Program-made: the position numbers and the translations under genes | NCBI GenBank assembly: GCA_965218625.1 | Contig: CBDCLG010000023.1 | Coordinates: 124,001 to 188,000 of the forward strand | Length of the DNA stretch: 64,000 nucleotides | DNA from: Bin5 sp965218625 | GTDB lineage: Bacteria > Chloroflexota > Anaerolineae > Caldilineales > Caldilineaceae | Reading direction: 5' to 3' | The notes under the pieces: generated by a model | What the model saw: only the letters and a program-made list of their open reading frames with translations | The model's database searches: none | What the model was told of the DNA's origin: nothing | Part shown: positions 26,715 to 34,943 of the stretch, piece after piece | How the letters are laid out: each line of letters begins with the position of its first letter | Numbering within the stretch: position 1 is the stretch's first letter

Positions 26715-27710
26715 ATGACAACAGAAACCGGATTCGGCGGGCAAACGGCTGAAGCGGCAGGCGCTACCGGTACGGCGGCGTCGAAGCGGACCGGGCGCGG
26801 GCGAGGATGGAAAGAATATATCGGACTGGCCGCGCGCGGCTTCGCGATGGGATGCGCCGACGTAGTGCCGGGCGTATCCGGCGGTACGATGGCCTTCATT
26901 CTGGGCATCTACGAGGAGTTTGTCATGAGCATCCGCGCCGGCGCGCGGGGGCCCTTCTGGCGTGCCCTGCTCAGACTCGATATCGGCGCTGCGATTTTGG
27001 CGGTGAATGCACCGTTTTTGGCCGCAGTCCTCGCCGGCATCGCCATCGCCGTCGTGACCCTGGCCCCCGGATTGGAGTGGCTTTTCGAGCACCGTCCTGT
27101 GTTGCTGTGGAGCTTCTTTTTCGGGCTTGTGCTGGCTTCAATCGTGACGGTGCGCAAGCGAATTGAACGCTGGACGCCTCCGCTGTTCGCGGCGCTTGCC
27201 GCGGGGGCGGTGGGCGCCTATTTTCTGGTGGGGGCGGCGCCTGTCCAGACGCCCGAAGCGGCCTGGTTCCTCTTCCTCAGCGGCATGCTCGCCATCTGTG
27301 CGATGATCCTGCCGGGCATCTCAGGCTCGTTTATCCTGGTGCTGCTGGGAAAGTACCAATTCGTGCTTGCGGCGGTCAACCAGCGCGATGTGGTCAGCCT
27401 CGGAATCGTCGCTTTGGGGGCGGTCGTCGGCATCGTATCATTCGCCCAGGTGCTGGCGTGGCTGTTCAGGCGCTACCATGACCTGACGGTGGCGTTGCTT
27501 ATCGGCCTGATGGCCGGCAGCCTGCGCAAAGTGTGGCCGTGGAAAGAGACAGTGGCCTCGATCGTCGACCGTCACGGTGAGATTCTACCGACCGTCCAGG
27601 TCAACCAGCTGCCATCCGCTTGGACAGGCGAGCTGTTCGCCGCCTTTGGGCTGGCGCTGGCCGGCTTTGCAATCGTGATCGTGTTGGACCGAATCAGTCA
27701 GTCCAACTGA
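26715..27710 (+). CDS. DUF368 membrane protein (undecaprenyl-phosphate flippase family)
   Basis: A 331-residue polytopic membrane protein with about eight helices. The two inverted DUF368 repeats each carry the signature PG(V/I)SG: MGCADVVPGVSGGTMAFILG near residue 55 and ICAMILPGISGSFILVLLG near 205. DUF368 proteins have been shown in Bacillus and Vibrio to return undecaprenyl phosphate to the inner leaflet for cell-wall recycling. The first 35 residues are a disordered Gly/Ala/Thr tail. The frame is open from 26637; ATG 26715 is preferred because GGGAGAG precedes it. It is convergent with the MFS gene. Confidence 0.88.
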   Translation: MTTETGFGGQTAEAAGATGTAASKRTGRGRGWKEYIGLAARGFAMGCADVVPGVSGGTMAFILGIYEEFVMSIRAGARGPFWRALLRLDIGAAILAVNAPFLAAVLAGIAIAVVTLAPGLEWLFEHRPVLLWSFFFGLVLASIVTVRKRIERWTPPLFAALAAGAVGAYFLVGAAPVQTPEAAWFLFLSGMLAICAMILPGISGSFILVLLGKYQFVLAAVNQRDVVSLGIVALGAVVGIVSFAQVLAWLFRRYHDLTVALLIGLMAGSLRKVWPWKETVASIVDRHGEILPTVQVNQLPSAWTGELFAAFGLALAGFAIVIVLDRISQSN

Positions 27711-27754
27711 CGGGGCAGAACCTTCTCACGGGCGCACCTTTGCCTCGGCGCCGG

Positions 27755-29083
27755 CTATGTTCCGGTTGGCACAGAGAGCGGGCGCTCGGCATCAACCCGC
27801 TTCGAGGACGTTCTTCGCGGCTCCTTCACCCACAAGATCATCAAGCACAGGGCGACAAACGCAAACGCCAGCGAGATTCTGAACATGGCGGCGTAGCCGA
27901 GCGCGCCGGCAAGCCATCCGCCGAAGATCGGCGCGCAGATCAGCACCGGCGCGAGCAGCGTGTTCGTGAGTCCGACGTAGGTTGGCCGGCTCTCAGGTGT
28001 GCTGAATTCGAGGATGATGTTGAGCGACGACGTGTGGTATGCCGCCAGGAAAGCGCCAAGGAAAACGAAGGTGAGGAGCAGCCCGAGGGGAACGGGGCCG
28101 CCGCTGTTCGGCGTGCCCGGCGCCCCTGCCGCGCCGACAAACAGCGCATTGAGCGGAGCGAGCAGGATGAAAGCCGCGGCCGCGGTCAGCACAGTCTTAT
28201 GGCCCACGCGGTCGGCCAGCATACCCCAAAGCGGATTCAGCACAGCCTGCGTCCCGACGAGGACAGCCGTCAGCAGACCGATGCCGCGCCCGTCGAGGGC
28301 GAACAGCTCTGTGCCGTAAACGGCGAAGAAGCCGGCGCTCATTCCCCCCAGATTCACAAAGGACTTGCTGATCAGGTAGCGGCGGAAGTTGTGGTCCTGC
28401 TTGAGGACGGCGCCTACGCTGCGCAGGTAGCGAAGAAGGGGGACTGCCTCTTTCGTCGTCTCGCTGGGCGGCTCGCGCGTGAGCGCCAGCCCTGCCCAGG
28501 AAAAAAGCATGATGACAAATGCGGCGAAAAAGAGGAGCGCGTAGTTGCCGGGAAAGGCGTAGCTGACCAGGACCCGGCCCACGAACCAGGCGCCGAGCAC
28601 TCCCAGGAGCAGGCCGAGTCCGTGCCCGAGACCGAGCCAGATGCCGCGGCGGCGCGTTGGGATCACCTTTGCGATCATATCCATCCAGGCCGGGATGGCC
28701 ACGCCTGCGCCGGTCGACGCCACGGCCATGCCCAGCAACAGGGCGACCAGCGCAAGCGCCGGCGCGGTGACCGCAAAGGCAAGGACGGCAAGCCCGATCA
28801 GCAGGTAGGGCAGCCGTTCGACCGCGAGCGAGATGTACATAATAAACGGTTTCTTGTACACCATGCGCTCGGCCAGACTGGCTGTCAGCAGCTGCGGCAA
28901 GTAGATGCCGAGGCTCCACATCGCCGGCACAAGGCCTATTGCCAGTTTCGAGTCGGTAAGCTGGCTGACGAGGACGGGAATGACAGTCTCTCTGGAGATG
29001 AGACTGAAGCCCAGGGTGATGAAGGTAACGTCCCACAGGTTGACGGAGAAGTTCCAGGCGTCTGTGTTGTCAGCGCGGGCCAT
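27755..29083 (-). CDS. Major facilitator superfamily transporter
   Basis: A 442-residue protein with about 12 transmembrane helices. The MFS loop-2/3 pattern is altered (LADRVGHKT between the sixth and later helices resembles the A-like motif GxxxDRxG), and the two six-helix halves are visible around a cytoplasmic linker (ALTREPPSETTKEAVPLLRY). The substrate is unknown. The start at 29083 overlaps the stop of the PhyH gene upstream by 14 bp, so it is translationally coupled and probably moves the substrate or product of that oxygenase. Confidence 0.88.
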   Translation of the reverse strand: MARADNTDAWNFSVNLWDVTFITLGFSLISRETVIPVLVSQLTDSKLAIGLVPAMWSLGIYLPQLLTASLAERMVYKKPFIMYISLAVERLPYLLIGLAVLAFAVTAPALALVALLLGMAVASTGAGVAIPAWMDMIAKVIPTRRRGIWLGLGHGLGLLLGVLGAWFVGRVLVSYAFPGNYALLFFAAFVIMLFSWAGLALTREPPSETTKEAVPLLRYLRSVGAVLKQDHNFRRYLISKSFVNLGGMSAGFFAVYGTELFALDGRGIGLLTAVLVGTQAVLNPLWGMLADRVGHKTVLTAAAAFILLAPLNALFVGAAGAPGTPNSGGPVPLGLLLTFVFLGAFLAAYHTSSLNIILEFSTPESRPTYVGLTNTLLAPVLICAPIFGGWLAGALGYAAMFRISLAFAFVALCLMILWVKEPRRTSSKRVDAERPLSVPTGT

Positions 29084-29996
29084 CGGTTTCAGCCCCGTCC
29101 GGGTCGGCGAAGGGGCGGAATCCGCGCACCATCAGTCCCTGTGGTTCGTTCTCGCGGCGGGCCTGCTGGGCCCGCTTTTCGGCCTCGGCCCGATTGGCGG
29201 TCGTTGTCGCCCTGACGACAGCGTAGTCATCGGGCCGCCGGTAGCGGTTGATGAAGACGGGCCGGGGCGTATCGGAGTGGTTCTGCTTGGAGCCGTGGAT
29301 GGTCTTGATGTTGAAGAAGATCGAGTCGCCGGCCTGTCCGACGACCGGCAGCGCCGCCTCCCAGGGCCATTCGTCCTCGTCCAGGCCCAGGTGCGAAAAG
29401 GTATCGACGTGCCGCAGCTGGCCGAACTTGTGCGAGCCGGGAACGATGTGCAGTGCGCCATTGACCAGGTCGGTGTCGACCACGTAGGAGAGAATCGCGA
29501 CCGGCCCTTCGTAGCGGTGCTCGAAGTAGGCCGAGTCCTGGTGCAGATGCTTGGGATGTCCGCCGACCGGCTCCTTGACCAGCGACTGGCCGTTGCCGAA
29601 CAGTTCGATATTCGGGCCCAGGATCGCTTCCAGGATGTCGAGCGCGGCCGGGTCCATGGCGGCGCGCAGGAAGGAGGCGCTGGTCTGGTAGCTGATACCG
29701 ACGGTCATGATCTGCTTGTCGCGCTCGTAGTCCTCCGGCGCGGGAATGAAAAGCGAACCGTTGGGCGAGACCCAGCCTTCGGGCCTTCTTTCGGCCCGGT
29801 CAAGGAGGGAGATCGATTGATCGACTGTGGCGGCGATGTCCTGCGCCATCCCTGCGATGTACGGCTTCATCAGGCCGCGCACGACGAGGCAGCCGTGTTC
29901 GCGGTAGATGGCGGTGGCGCGGTCGATCTCCAAATTTGCGGCCGTCACCGACAGATCGTCAACGGCAACTCGGGGCTCAAGTAAACGGGATTCCAT
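29070..29996 (-). CDS. Phytanoyl-CoA dioxygenase (PhyH) family protein, coupled to MFS transporter
   Basis: A 308-residue 2-oxoglutarate oxygenase with the HxD pair in KHLHQDSAYFEHRY and the distal His in TIHGSKQNHSDTPR, with RPVFINRYRR following. The long frame starts with a TTG at 30038; ATG 29996 is preferred. The stop overlaps the MFS start, so the two genes form a coupled pair. It is one of three adjacent minus-strand PhyH genes that are not close copies of one another. Confidence 0.88.
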   Translation of the reverse strand: MESRLLEPRVAVDDLSVTAANLEIDRATAIYREHGCLVVRGLMKPYIAGMAQDIAATVDQSISLLDRAERRPEGWVSPNGSLFIPAPEDYERDKQIMTVGISYQTSASFLRAAMDPAALDILEAILGPNIELFGNGQSLVKEPVGGHPKHLHQDSAYFEHRYEGPVAILSYVVDTDLVNGALHIVPGSHKFGQLRHVDTFSHLGLDEDEWPWEAALPVVGQAGDSIFFNIKTIHGSKQNHSDTPRPVFINRYRRPDDYAVVRATTTANRAEAEKRAQQARRENEPQGLMVRGFRPFADPDGAETDGPR

Positions 29997-30074
29997 GGCT
30001 ACTGACTGGCTTTCAGTTTTCTCAGCGCAAACGGGCAAAACGGGAGGGCCGCTATACTCTTCGTATAGAAAAAG

Positions 30075-31466
30075 TCAGAAAAGATTATCGGATGTCGTAG
30101 TTGGACACCAGCGATGAACGCTGAGATAGTCGAACGCGATCTCGAGCGCCTCGGTTGAGCCGATCCGGCGCAGGGCGTCAACCGAATTGGCGCGTACGTA
30201 ACGGTTCTCGTCACGCAGCGCTGCTTTGAGCGCGGGGACGGCGCCGGCGGCGCGGCTGCCCAGCCGTTGGAGCGAGAGAGCGCTTGTGAATCGCGCCTGC
30301 CCGTCCTCGTCATTCAGGCCGTTGACGAGCGCGGGCAGGATGACGTCGGCAGGTTCTTTGAGCAGCCCGAGCGCCTCCACTGCCGCGCGCCGCACCTGCA
30401 CCGACGGGTCGGCTAGCGCGCCGGCCACCGCTTCAGCAGTCCCCGAACCGCCGTCTCCCAATTCGCCCAGCGCGAAGACGGCGTGCATGCGCGCCTCCTC
30501 GCTCCCGTGGCCGGCGGCGTCGAGCAGAGCGCCCTGGGCAGCCAAACCGATGGCGCTGAGGCCGTAGCCGGAATTGCGGGCGGCGGTAGCATTCCCGCTG
30601 GTGAGCGACGCTGTTAGCGCGGGTATGGCGGCGTCAGTGTGCGCAGCAATGCGGTAGGCCGCGTCAACGCCGGCCGGCTCATATTTAGAGGCCAGCTGCT
30701 CGCCCAGAGCGGCGATGCCGGCTACATCTTCGTTGAATCCGTTTGACGCGCCTTCCGCCTCGCCGCGATGCCAACGCCACTGCTGTGCCCACAGGACATT
30801 GTGGTCGATAGGCCCGTCTTCGACCTCCAGCCAGTCGTCGCGCCGGTTGTTCCAGGCCGGTTTCGTGGGCGCATCCATGCGCACGAACTGGAACTTCATC
30901 ATGGCCCGGCTCTTCTGCGAGACATTGGCGCCGCCCCGGTGCCACAGGTCGTAGTGGATCAGGGCGAAGGTGCCCTCCGGCCCTTTCATGTAGACGGGCT
31001 GCTCGGTGTCGTCGCCGGCCCGTTTGGTGTAGTACTGAGAGCCGGCGAGGACGCCCGACGGCCCCATCTCCTCATCGACCGCCTGCGGGTAGTAGAAGAT
31101 CATCGCCCACCAATTGTGATGGTTGCGCACCTTTTGATGCCCCCAATAGCTGTCCTTGTGCCAGTGCTGATCCTTGCGGCCGGGGTAGGTAAAGTGGCAG
31201 TGGCGGTGCGGGTGGACTACATAGTCGCCGCCCAGGACGCTGGAAAGGCCCCCGCGCACGACAGGATCCTCGAGAATGTCGTTGATTTCGCTCAGGCGCG
31301 GCAGCAGGTTGTTGCCCGGATTGCCTTCCTTCTCCATCACTTCGCTGAGATTGGCGTTGAGCAGCTCATAGAACTGTTTCGGCAGTTCGGTCCGCAGGAT
31401 CACGTAGCCCCGCGAGATGAACTGGCGCATCTGTTCGTCGGTCAGAAGATAGCTCGAATCGCTCAT
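30075..31466 (-). CDS. PhyH oxygenase fused to C-terminal HEAT repeats
   Basis: A 463-residue two-part protein. Residues 1 to about 235 are a PhyH oxygenase with HKD in QHWHKDSYWGHQ and the distal His in IHYDLWHRGGANVSQKSR. Residues about 250-445 are five or so HEAT/PBS-lyase-type repeats, for example ARMHAVFALGELGDGG, VQVRRAAVEALGLLKEP, ARFTSALSLQRLGSRA and RYVRANSVDALRRIGS. HEAT arrays usually bind proteins or chromophores, and fusion to PhyH is unusual. ATG 31466 has AAGGAAAC upstream; the frame is open to 31520. The last 15 residues depart from the repeat pattern. Confidence 0.88.
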   Translation of the reverse strand: MSDSSYLLTDEQMRQFISRGYVILRTELPKQFYELLNANLSEVMEKEGNPGNNLLPRLSEINDILEDPVVRGGLSSVLGGDYVVHPHRHCHFTYPGRKDQHWHKDSYWGHQKVRNHHNWWAMIFYYPQAVDEEMGPSGVLAGSQYYTKRAGDDTEQPVYMKGPEGTFALIHYDLWHRGGANVSQKSRAMMKFQFVRMDAPTKPAWNNRRDDWLEVEDGPIDHNVLWAQQWRWHRGEAEGASNGFNEDVAGIAALGEQLASKYEPAGVDAAYRIAAHTDAAIPALTASLTSGNATAARNSGYGLSAIGLAAQGALLDAAGHGSEEARMHAVFALGELGDGGSGTAEAVAGALADPSVQVRRAAVEALGLLKEPADVILPALVNGLNDEDGQARFTSALSLQRLGSRAAGAVPALKAALRDENRYVRANSVDALRRIGSTEALEIAFDYLSVHRWCPTTTSDNLF

Positions 31467-31562
31467 TTCAGTTTCCTTCCTCGCGGACTGCGTCCCAGAA
31501 GCAGGCCTGGCAGCGCGCAATATCGGATCGAACTCGCGCGGCCGAATCTTTACGGCGGCCCA

Positions 31563-32324
31563 TCAGTTCTTCAGCGATGGGCGGCACAACTGGCCGTCTC
31601 TCACAATCGGGACCGCCTGGCCCCACAGCTCGGTCCCATCCTTGTTCATAATCGGCTCAGCCGAGTATTGCGCCAGGTAGCAGCGGCGGATGCGCGAGGT
31701 CGTGTTGGGGCCGCTGCGGTGAAAGGTGCGGCTGCTGAAGACGACAATAGTGCCGGCAGGGACAATCGCCGGCACGCCGGGGTGATCGCCGCGGTAACCG
31801 ATCTTGTCGTTGCTTGCGTCCTCGATAGTGTGGTCGTAGAGGTCGTCGGGTGTCATTCCGATGGCAGAGTATGGCAGCACCGACACGGTCCCGTTCTCGA
31901 TCGACATGTCGTCGAGCGCGCACCAGCAGGAGAGATAGGGGCGGTGGTAGTGGCCCACGTAACCGGAGTCCTGGTGCCAGCCGAACTTGGTGCCCACTTC
32001 GGCGAACTTGACCACGTACTGTTCGTGAAACAGATAAGCGGTATCGCCCAACGTCGCCCGGCAGACTTCCGCCATGCGTTCGCCGAACAGAAAGTCGGTA
32101 ATCGTAGGACTCTCCAACCCGCGCCTGCTGATGAAGTACCGCTTCTTGTAGTGGTTGATTCCCTGAACGGTAACGCCCTTCGCCTCCATTTCGGCATCGT
32201 AGCGGGCGATGTACCGCTGGCACTCGTCGCGCAGCCCCTCCACCTGCTCATGGGGGATGGCGTTTTCGAGGAACATATAGCCTTCGTTGCGGTACTGGCA
32301 GCGCTGTTCTTCGGAGATGTGCAT
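31563..32324 (-). CDS. Phytanoyl-CoA dioxygenase (PhyH) family protein
   Basis: A 253-residue Fe(II)/2-oxoglutarate oxygenase with HQD in FGWHQDSGYVGHYH and the distal His in SRTFHRSGPNTTSRIRR, where the Arg follows at the usual distance. The start ATG 32324 has GAGGATTCC before it; 44 codons of open frame upstream are not supported. It is the first gene of a minus-strand series (PhyH, PhyH-HEAT, PhyH, MFS) and is separated from the next by 96 bp. The substrate is unknown. Confidence 0.88.
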   Translation of the reverse strand: MHISEEQRCQYRNEGYMFLENAIPHEQVEGLRDECQRYIARYDAEMEAKGVTVQGINHYKKRYFISRRGLESPTITDFLFGERMAEVCRATLGDTAYLFHEQYVVKFAEVGTKFGWHQDSGYVGHYHRPYLSCWCALDDMSIENGTVSVLPYSAIGMTPDDLYDHTIEDASNDKIGYRGDHPGVPAIVPAGTIVVFSSRTFHRSGPNTTSRIRRCYLAQYSAEPIMNKDGTELWGQAVPIVRDGQLCRPSLKN

Positions 32325-32705
32325 GGAATCCTCTTCTGCGGATGCTGTGCTGCCGGGTCCGGCGGCAGCCGTGCAGCTCCCTGAAGCTGCCAAACATAAT
32401 GTTGCGAACCCGCTGGGGTACGGCATTCCACACCGGTCACGCACGAGGCGTTTCAAGCCGAGTCAGCCTGGATTCGGGGTTGCCAATCGGGCTCTGCGCG
32501 CCACCTGCACTTATACATTACGGCCCGAAGAAAGTCAAACGTTACGCTGCATTCCTCTCTGCGTTCGGTCTGTTCGAAGGCCGGCTGGCAAGAGGGCCCC
32601 CGAAGCTCCGGCCCGTTCTGGATTCCCGCGGAACATGCCCTTTTCTGCAAGATTGCTGCGCAGGGCAATCGCATCAAAATCTGGGCGCCACAATAGCCCA
32701 CGAAG

Positions 32706-32770
32706 AGCACCCACAAATCTGGGGCACCCACAAAGGGCACCCACAAAGGGCACCCACAAGGGGTGCCCCT
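32706..32770. repeat. 13-bp tandem repeat with terminal inverted arms
   Basis: Three consecutive copies of GGGCACCCACAAA run from 32722 to 32760 (the last base differs), preceded by a degenerate copy (GCACCCACAAATC). The block ends in GGGGTGCCCCT, whose GGGTGCCCC is the reverse complement of the GGGGCACCC at 32721. The whole block can therefore fold back on itself. Confidence 0.75.
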
Positions 32771-32957
32771 ACCAATTGTCAGTCGTTTTCGGCTGAAAAA
32801 CCGATCTCCAGTGCGCCGAAAACCTTAAGAATTCGCGACCGCGCACTATGAATTGCCCTGTTCTCGGCGTTTTTTCGGAGTAAGGCTCGAATCAATTAGT
32901 GTCGCGGGGTCTTGACCCAATTGGATGCAACTGCCCTGGATTGCCGCGCCGGTCCGC

Positions 32958-32987
32958 TTGCAATTTGCTCCAAGCGTAAAGTATACT
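32958..32987 (+). promoter_or_regulatory. Predicted promoter of the ABC exporter operon
   Basis: TTGCAA (32958-32963), 18 bp, TATACT (32982-32987), giving a leader of about 70 nt before ATG 33065. Confidence 0.5.
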
Positions 32988-33064
32988 TCCGAAACCGCTT
33001 TAGTAAAGACGGCTGACCTGCTGGTTTTTGCCATAGATTGCGGTTGTTGCGAGGCGTCCCGCAG

Positions 33065-34900
33065 ATGGGCGGTTTGGCGAAAGTAATCCGCTATATGCGC
33101 CCCTACAGCTGGATGGCTGTACTGGGCCTTGTCACCACCATACTTCCGGTGCTGATGGAGCTTGTGACCCCGCGCATGGTGCAATTTGTGATCGACAAGG
33201 GCATCCGCGCAGGCGATATGACAGCCGTCTGGCAGGGAAGCGCGGTCATGCTGCTGGCCGCCATCATGGGCGCGGCCACCACGATCGGCCAGGGCATCGC
33301 ACGAGCGCAGATTTCGCAAGGGATCGCGTTCGACCTGCGCAATGACCTGTTCCGCCACATCCAACGTTTTTCGTTCGCCAACCTGGACCGGATGCAGACC
33401 GGCCAGTTGATGACGCGCGTTTCGAGCGACGTGGATATCGCGCGCATGTTTTTGAGCGCGGGGCTGGCACTGCTGCTGCGGACGCTGCTGATGGTGATCG
33501 GCAGCCTGGCGATGATGCTCATCCTCGACTGGCGGCTCAGCCTGGTGATGATCACGGTGCTGGCGCTTTCGGCCAGCGTCCTCTTCTGGCTGCTGCGCGT
33601 CGTTGGCCCGCTTTTTTCCAAAGTCCAGGAGAAACTGGACAGGCTCAACACACTCGTGCAGGAGAATCTTGCCGGCGTGCGCGTGGTCAAGGCCTACGTA
33701 CGCGAGCAGCATGAAATCGACCGATTTGGCGCCGAAAACCTGGACTACATGGAGCAGAACATCAGGGTCGGGCGCTTGCTGGCCTTGGTGATGCCTTTGC
33801 TGCTGCTGCTGACAAATTTTGGCGCTGTCATTGCCATCTGGTGGGGCGGGCTTGATGTCATCGGCGGTCGTCTGACAATAGGAGAGCTGGTCGCGTTCAA
33901 CAACTATTTGCTGATCGGGATGTCGCCGCTGCTGCTGCTCAGCAACATTCTGGCGATGGTCTCGCGCGCTGAAGCCTCGTCCAAACGCATCGTCGAAGTG
34001 CAGGAGATGGAACCCGCCATCCAGGCGCCGTCAGAGCCAATCACAGATGCGGTCCCCGTCGGCGAGATTACCTTTGACAACGTGCATTTTCACTATTCGG
34101 GTTCGTTGCGGAACGTTTTCGCTGGCGGCGAAGCCGCGAGCATGCCGGGAGGAAATGGGCAGGCGCAGGCGGCGGGCGGGGGCGGACTCGGCAATGGCAG
34201 GGCAAGAGCGGTCGGTGAAGAGGTGTTGCACGGTATCCGCCTACACGCCCGCCCTGGCGAGAAAGTCGCCCTTATGGGCGCGACCGGCGCCGGCAAGAGT
34301 ACGCTGGTCAACCTGATTCCGCGATTCTACGATCCGGTGGACGGTGCGATCAGGCTGGACGGGGTTGACGTGCGCGATTGGGAGCCGACCCGGCTACGCA
34401 AGCATATCGGCGTCGTACTGCAACAGTCGACGCTTTTCGCCGGGACGGTTCGAGAGAATATCGCCTACGGGCGGCCCGAGGCGGCGCTGGAGGATGTCAT
34501 CGCCGCGGCCCAGGCTGCGCAGGCGCATGAGTTCATCGAGCGAATGCCGGAAGGCTACGACAGCATGGTCGAGGCGCGCGGCGCCAACCTGTCGGGCGGC
34601 CAGAAGCAGCGCATCGCGATCGCGCGTGCGCTTCTGACTAACCCGGCGGTGCTGATCCTCGACGACAGCACCAGCTCGGTCGATCTCGATACGGAGCTGC
34701 GGCTGCAACTTGCGCTGAAGGAGTCGCTTTCGGAAACGACGACCTTTGTCATCGCCCAGCGCATCAGCAGCGTCGTCGACGCCGACCTGATCCTGGTGCT
34801 CGACGACGGCAAGGTCGCTGCCCAGGGAACGCACGAGGAGTTGCTCGCCTCGAGCGAAATCTACCAGGAGATCTACTATTCGCAGTTTGAAGAGGTTTGA
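33065..34900 (+). CDS. ABC exporter half-transporter, degenerate-site subunit
   Basis: A 611-residue type-I exporter subunit: six transmembrane helices (about 1-310) then an ATPase domain. Walker A GATGAGKST is near residue 405 and the signature LSGGQKQR near 508. Walker B is LILDD, where the catalytic Glu is replaced by Asp, and the switch His is Gln (VIAQRIS, near 563). These changes mark the non-catalytic Walker site of heterodimeric exporters such as TM287/288. A Gly/Ala-rich insertion (about residues 346-386) separates the first ATPase strand from Walker A. A TTG start at 33038 is possible. The partner subunit follows after 43 bp. Confidence 0.92.
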   Translation: MGGLAKVIRYMRPYSWMAVLGLVTTILPVLMELVTPRMVQFVIDKGIRAGDMTAVWQGSAVMLLAAIMGAATTIGQGIARAQISQGIAFDLRNDLFRHIQRFSFANLDRMQTGQLMTRVSSDVDIARMFLSAGLALLLRTLLMVIGSLAMMLILDWRLSLVMITVLALSASVLFWLLRVVGPLFSKVQEKLDRLNTLVQENLAGVRVVKAYVREQHEIDRFGAENLDYMEQNIRVGRLLALVMPLLLLLTNFGAVIAIWWGGLDVIGGRLTIGELVAFNNYLLIGMSPLLLLSNILAMVSRAEASSKRIVEVQEMEPAIQAPSEPITDAVPVGEITFDNVHFHYSGSLRNVFAGGEAASMPGGNGQAQAAGGGGLGNGRARAVGEEVLHGIRLHARPGEKVALMGATGAGKSTLVNLIPRFYDPVDGAIRLDGVDVRDWEPTRLRKHIGVVLQQSTLFAGTVRENIAYGRPEAALEDVIAAAQAAQAHEFIERMPEGYDSMVEARGANLSGGQKQRIAIARALLTNPAVLILDDSTSSVDLDTELRLQLALKESLSETTTFVIAQRISSVVDADLILVLDDGKVAAQGTHEELLASSEIYQEIYYSQFEEV

Positions 34901-34943
34901 GGTTCGATTCTTGATTGCGCGTTAGATTGAGCTCCGATATTTG

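Larger units (their letters stand above)
32325..33064. other. Non-coding divergent spacer with repeats and a promoter
   Basis: A 740-bp region between divergent PhyH and ABC exporter genes. I find no convincing gene; overlapping short open frames are high-GC artefacts. It contains a 13-bp tandem/inverted repeat (32706-32770) and the exporter promoter (32958-32987). Confidence 0.6.

Noticed and set aside
27620..29215. 531-codon open frame on the plus strand
   Set aside because: It is antisense to the MFS gene, with a composition of Arg/Gln/Gly shadows, no ribosome site and no domain. It is an artefact of high third-position GC.
30768..32384. 538-codon open frame on the plus strand
   Set aside because: It spans two minus-strand PhyH genes and their gap; both have intact metal motifs. 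The plus frame is a shadow.
32706..32770. CRISPR-like array
   Set aside because: The units are 13 bp, directly adjacent with no unique spacers, and no cas gene is present.
32840..32930. tRNA-like T-loop text (GGCTCGAATC)
   Set aside because: No acceptor stem, anticodon arm or CCA-compatible end could be built around it.
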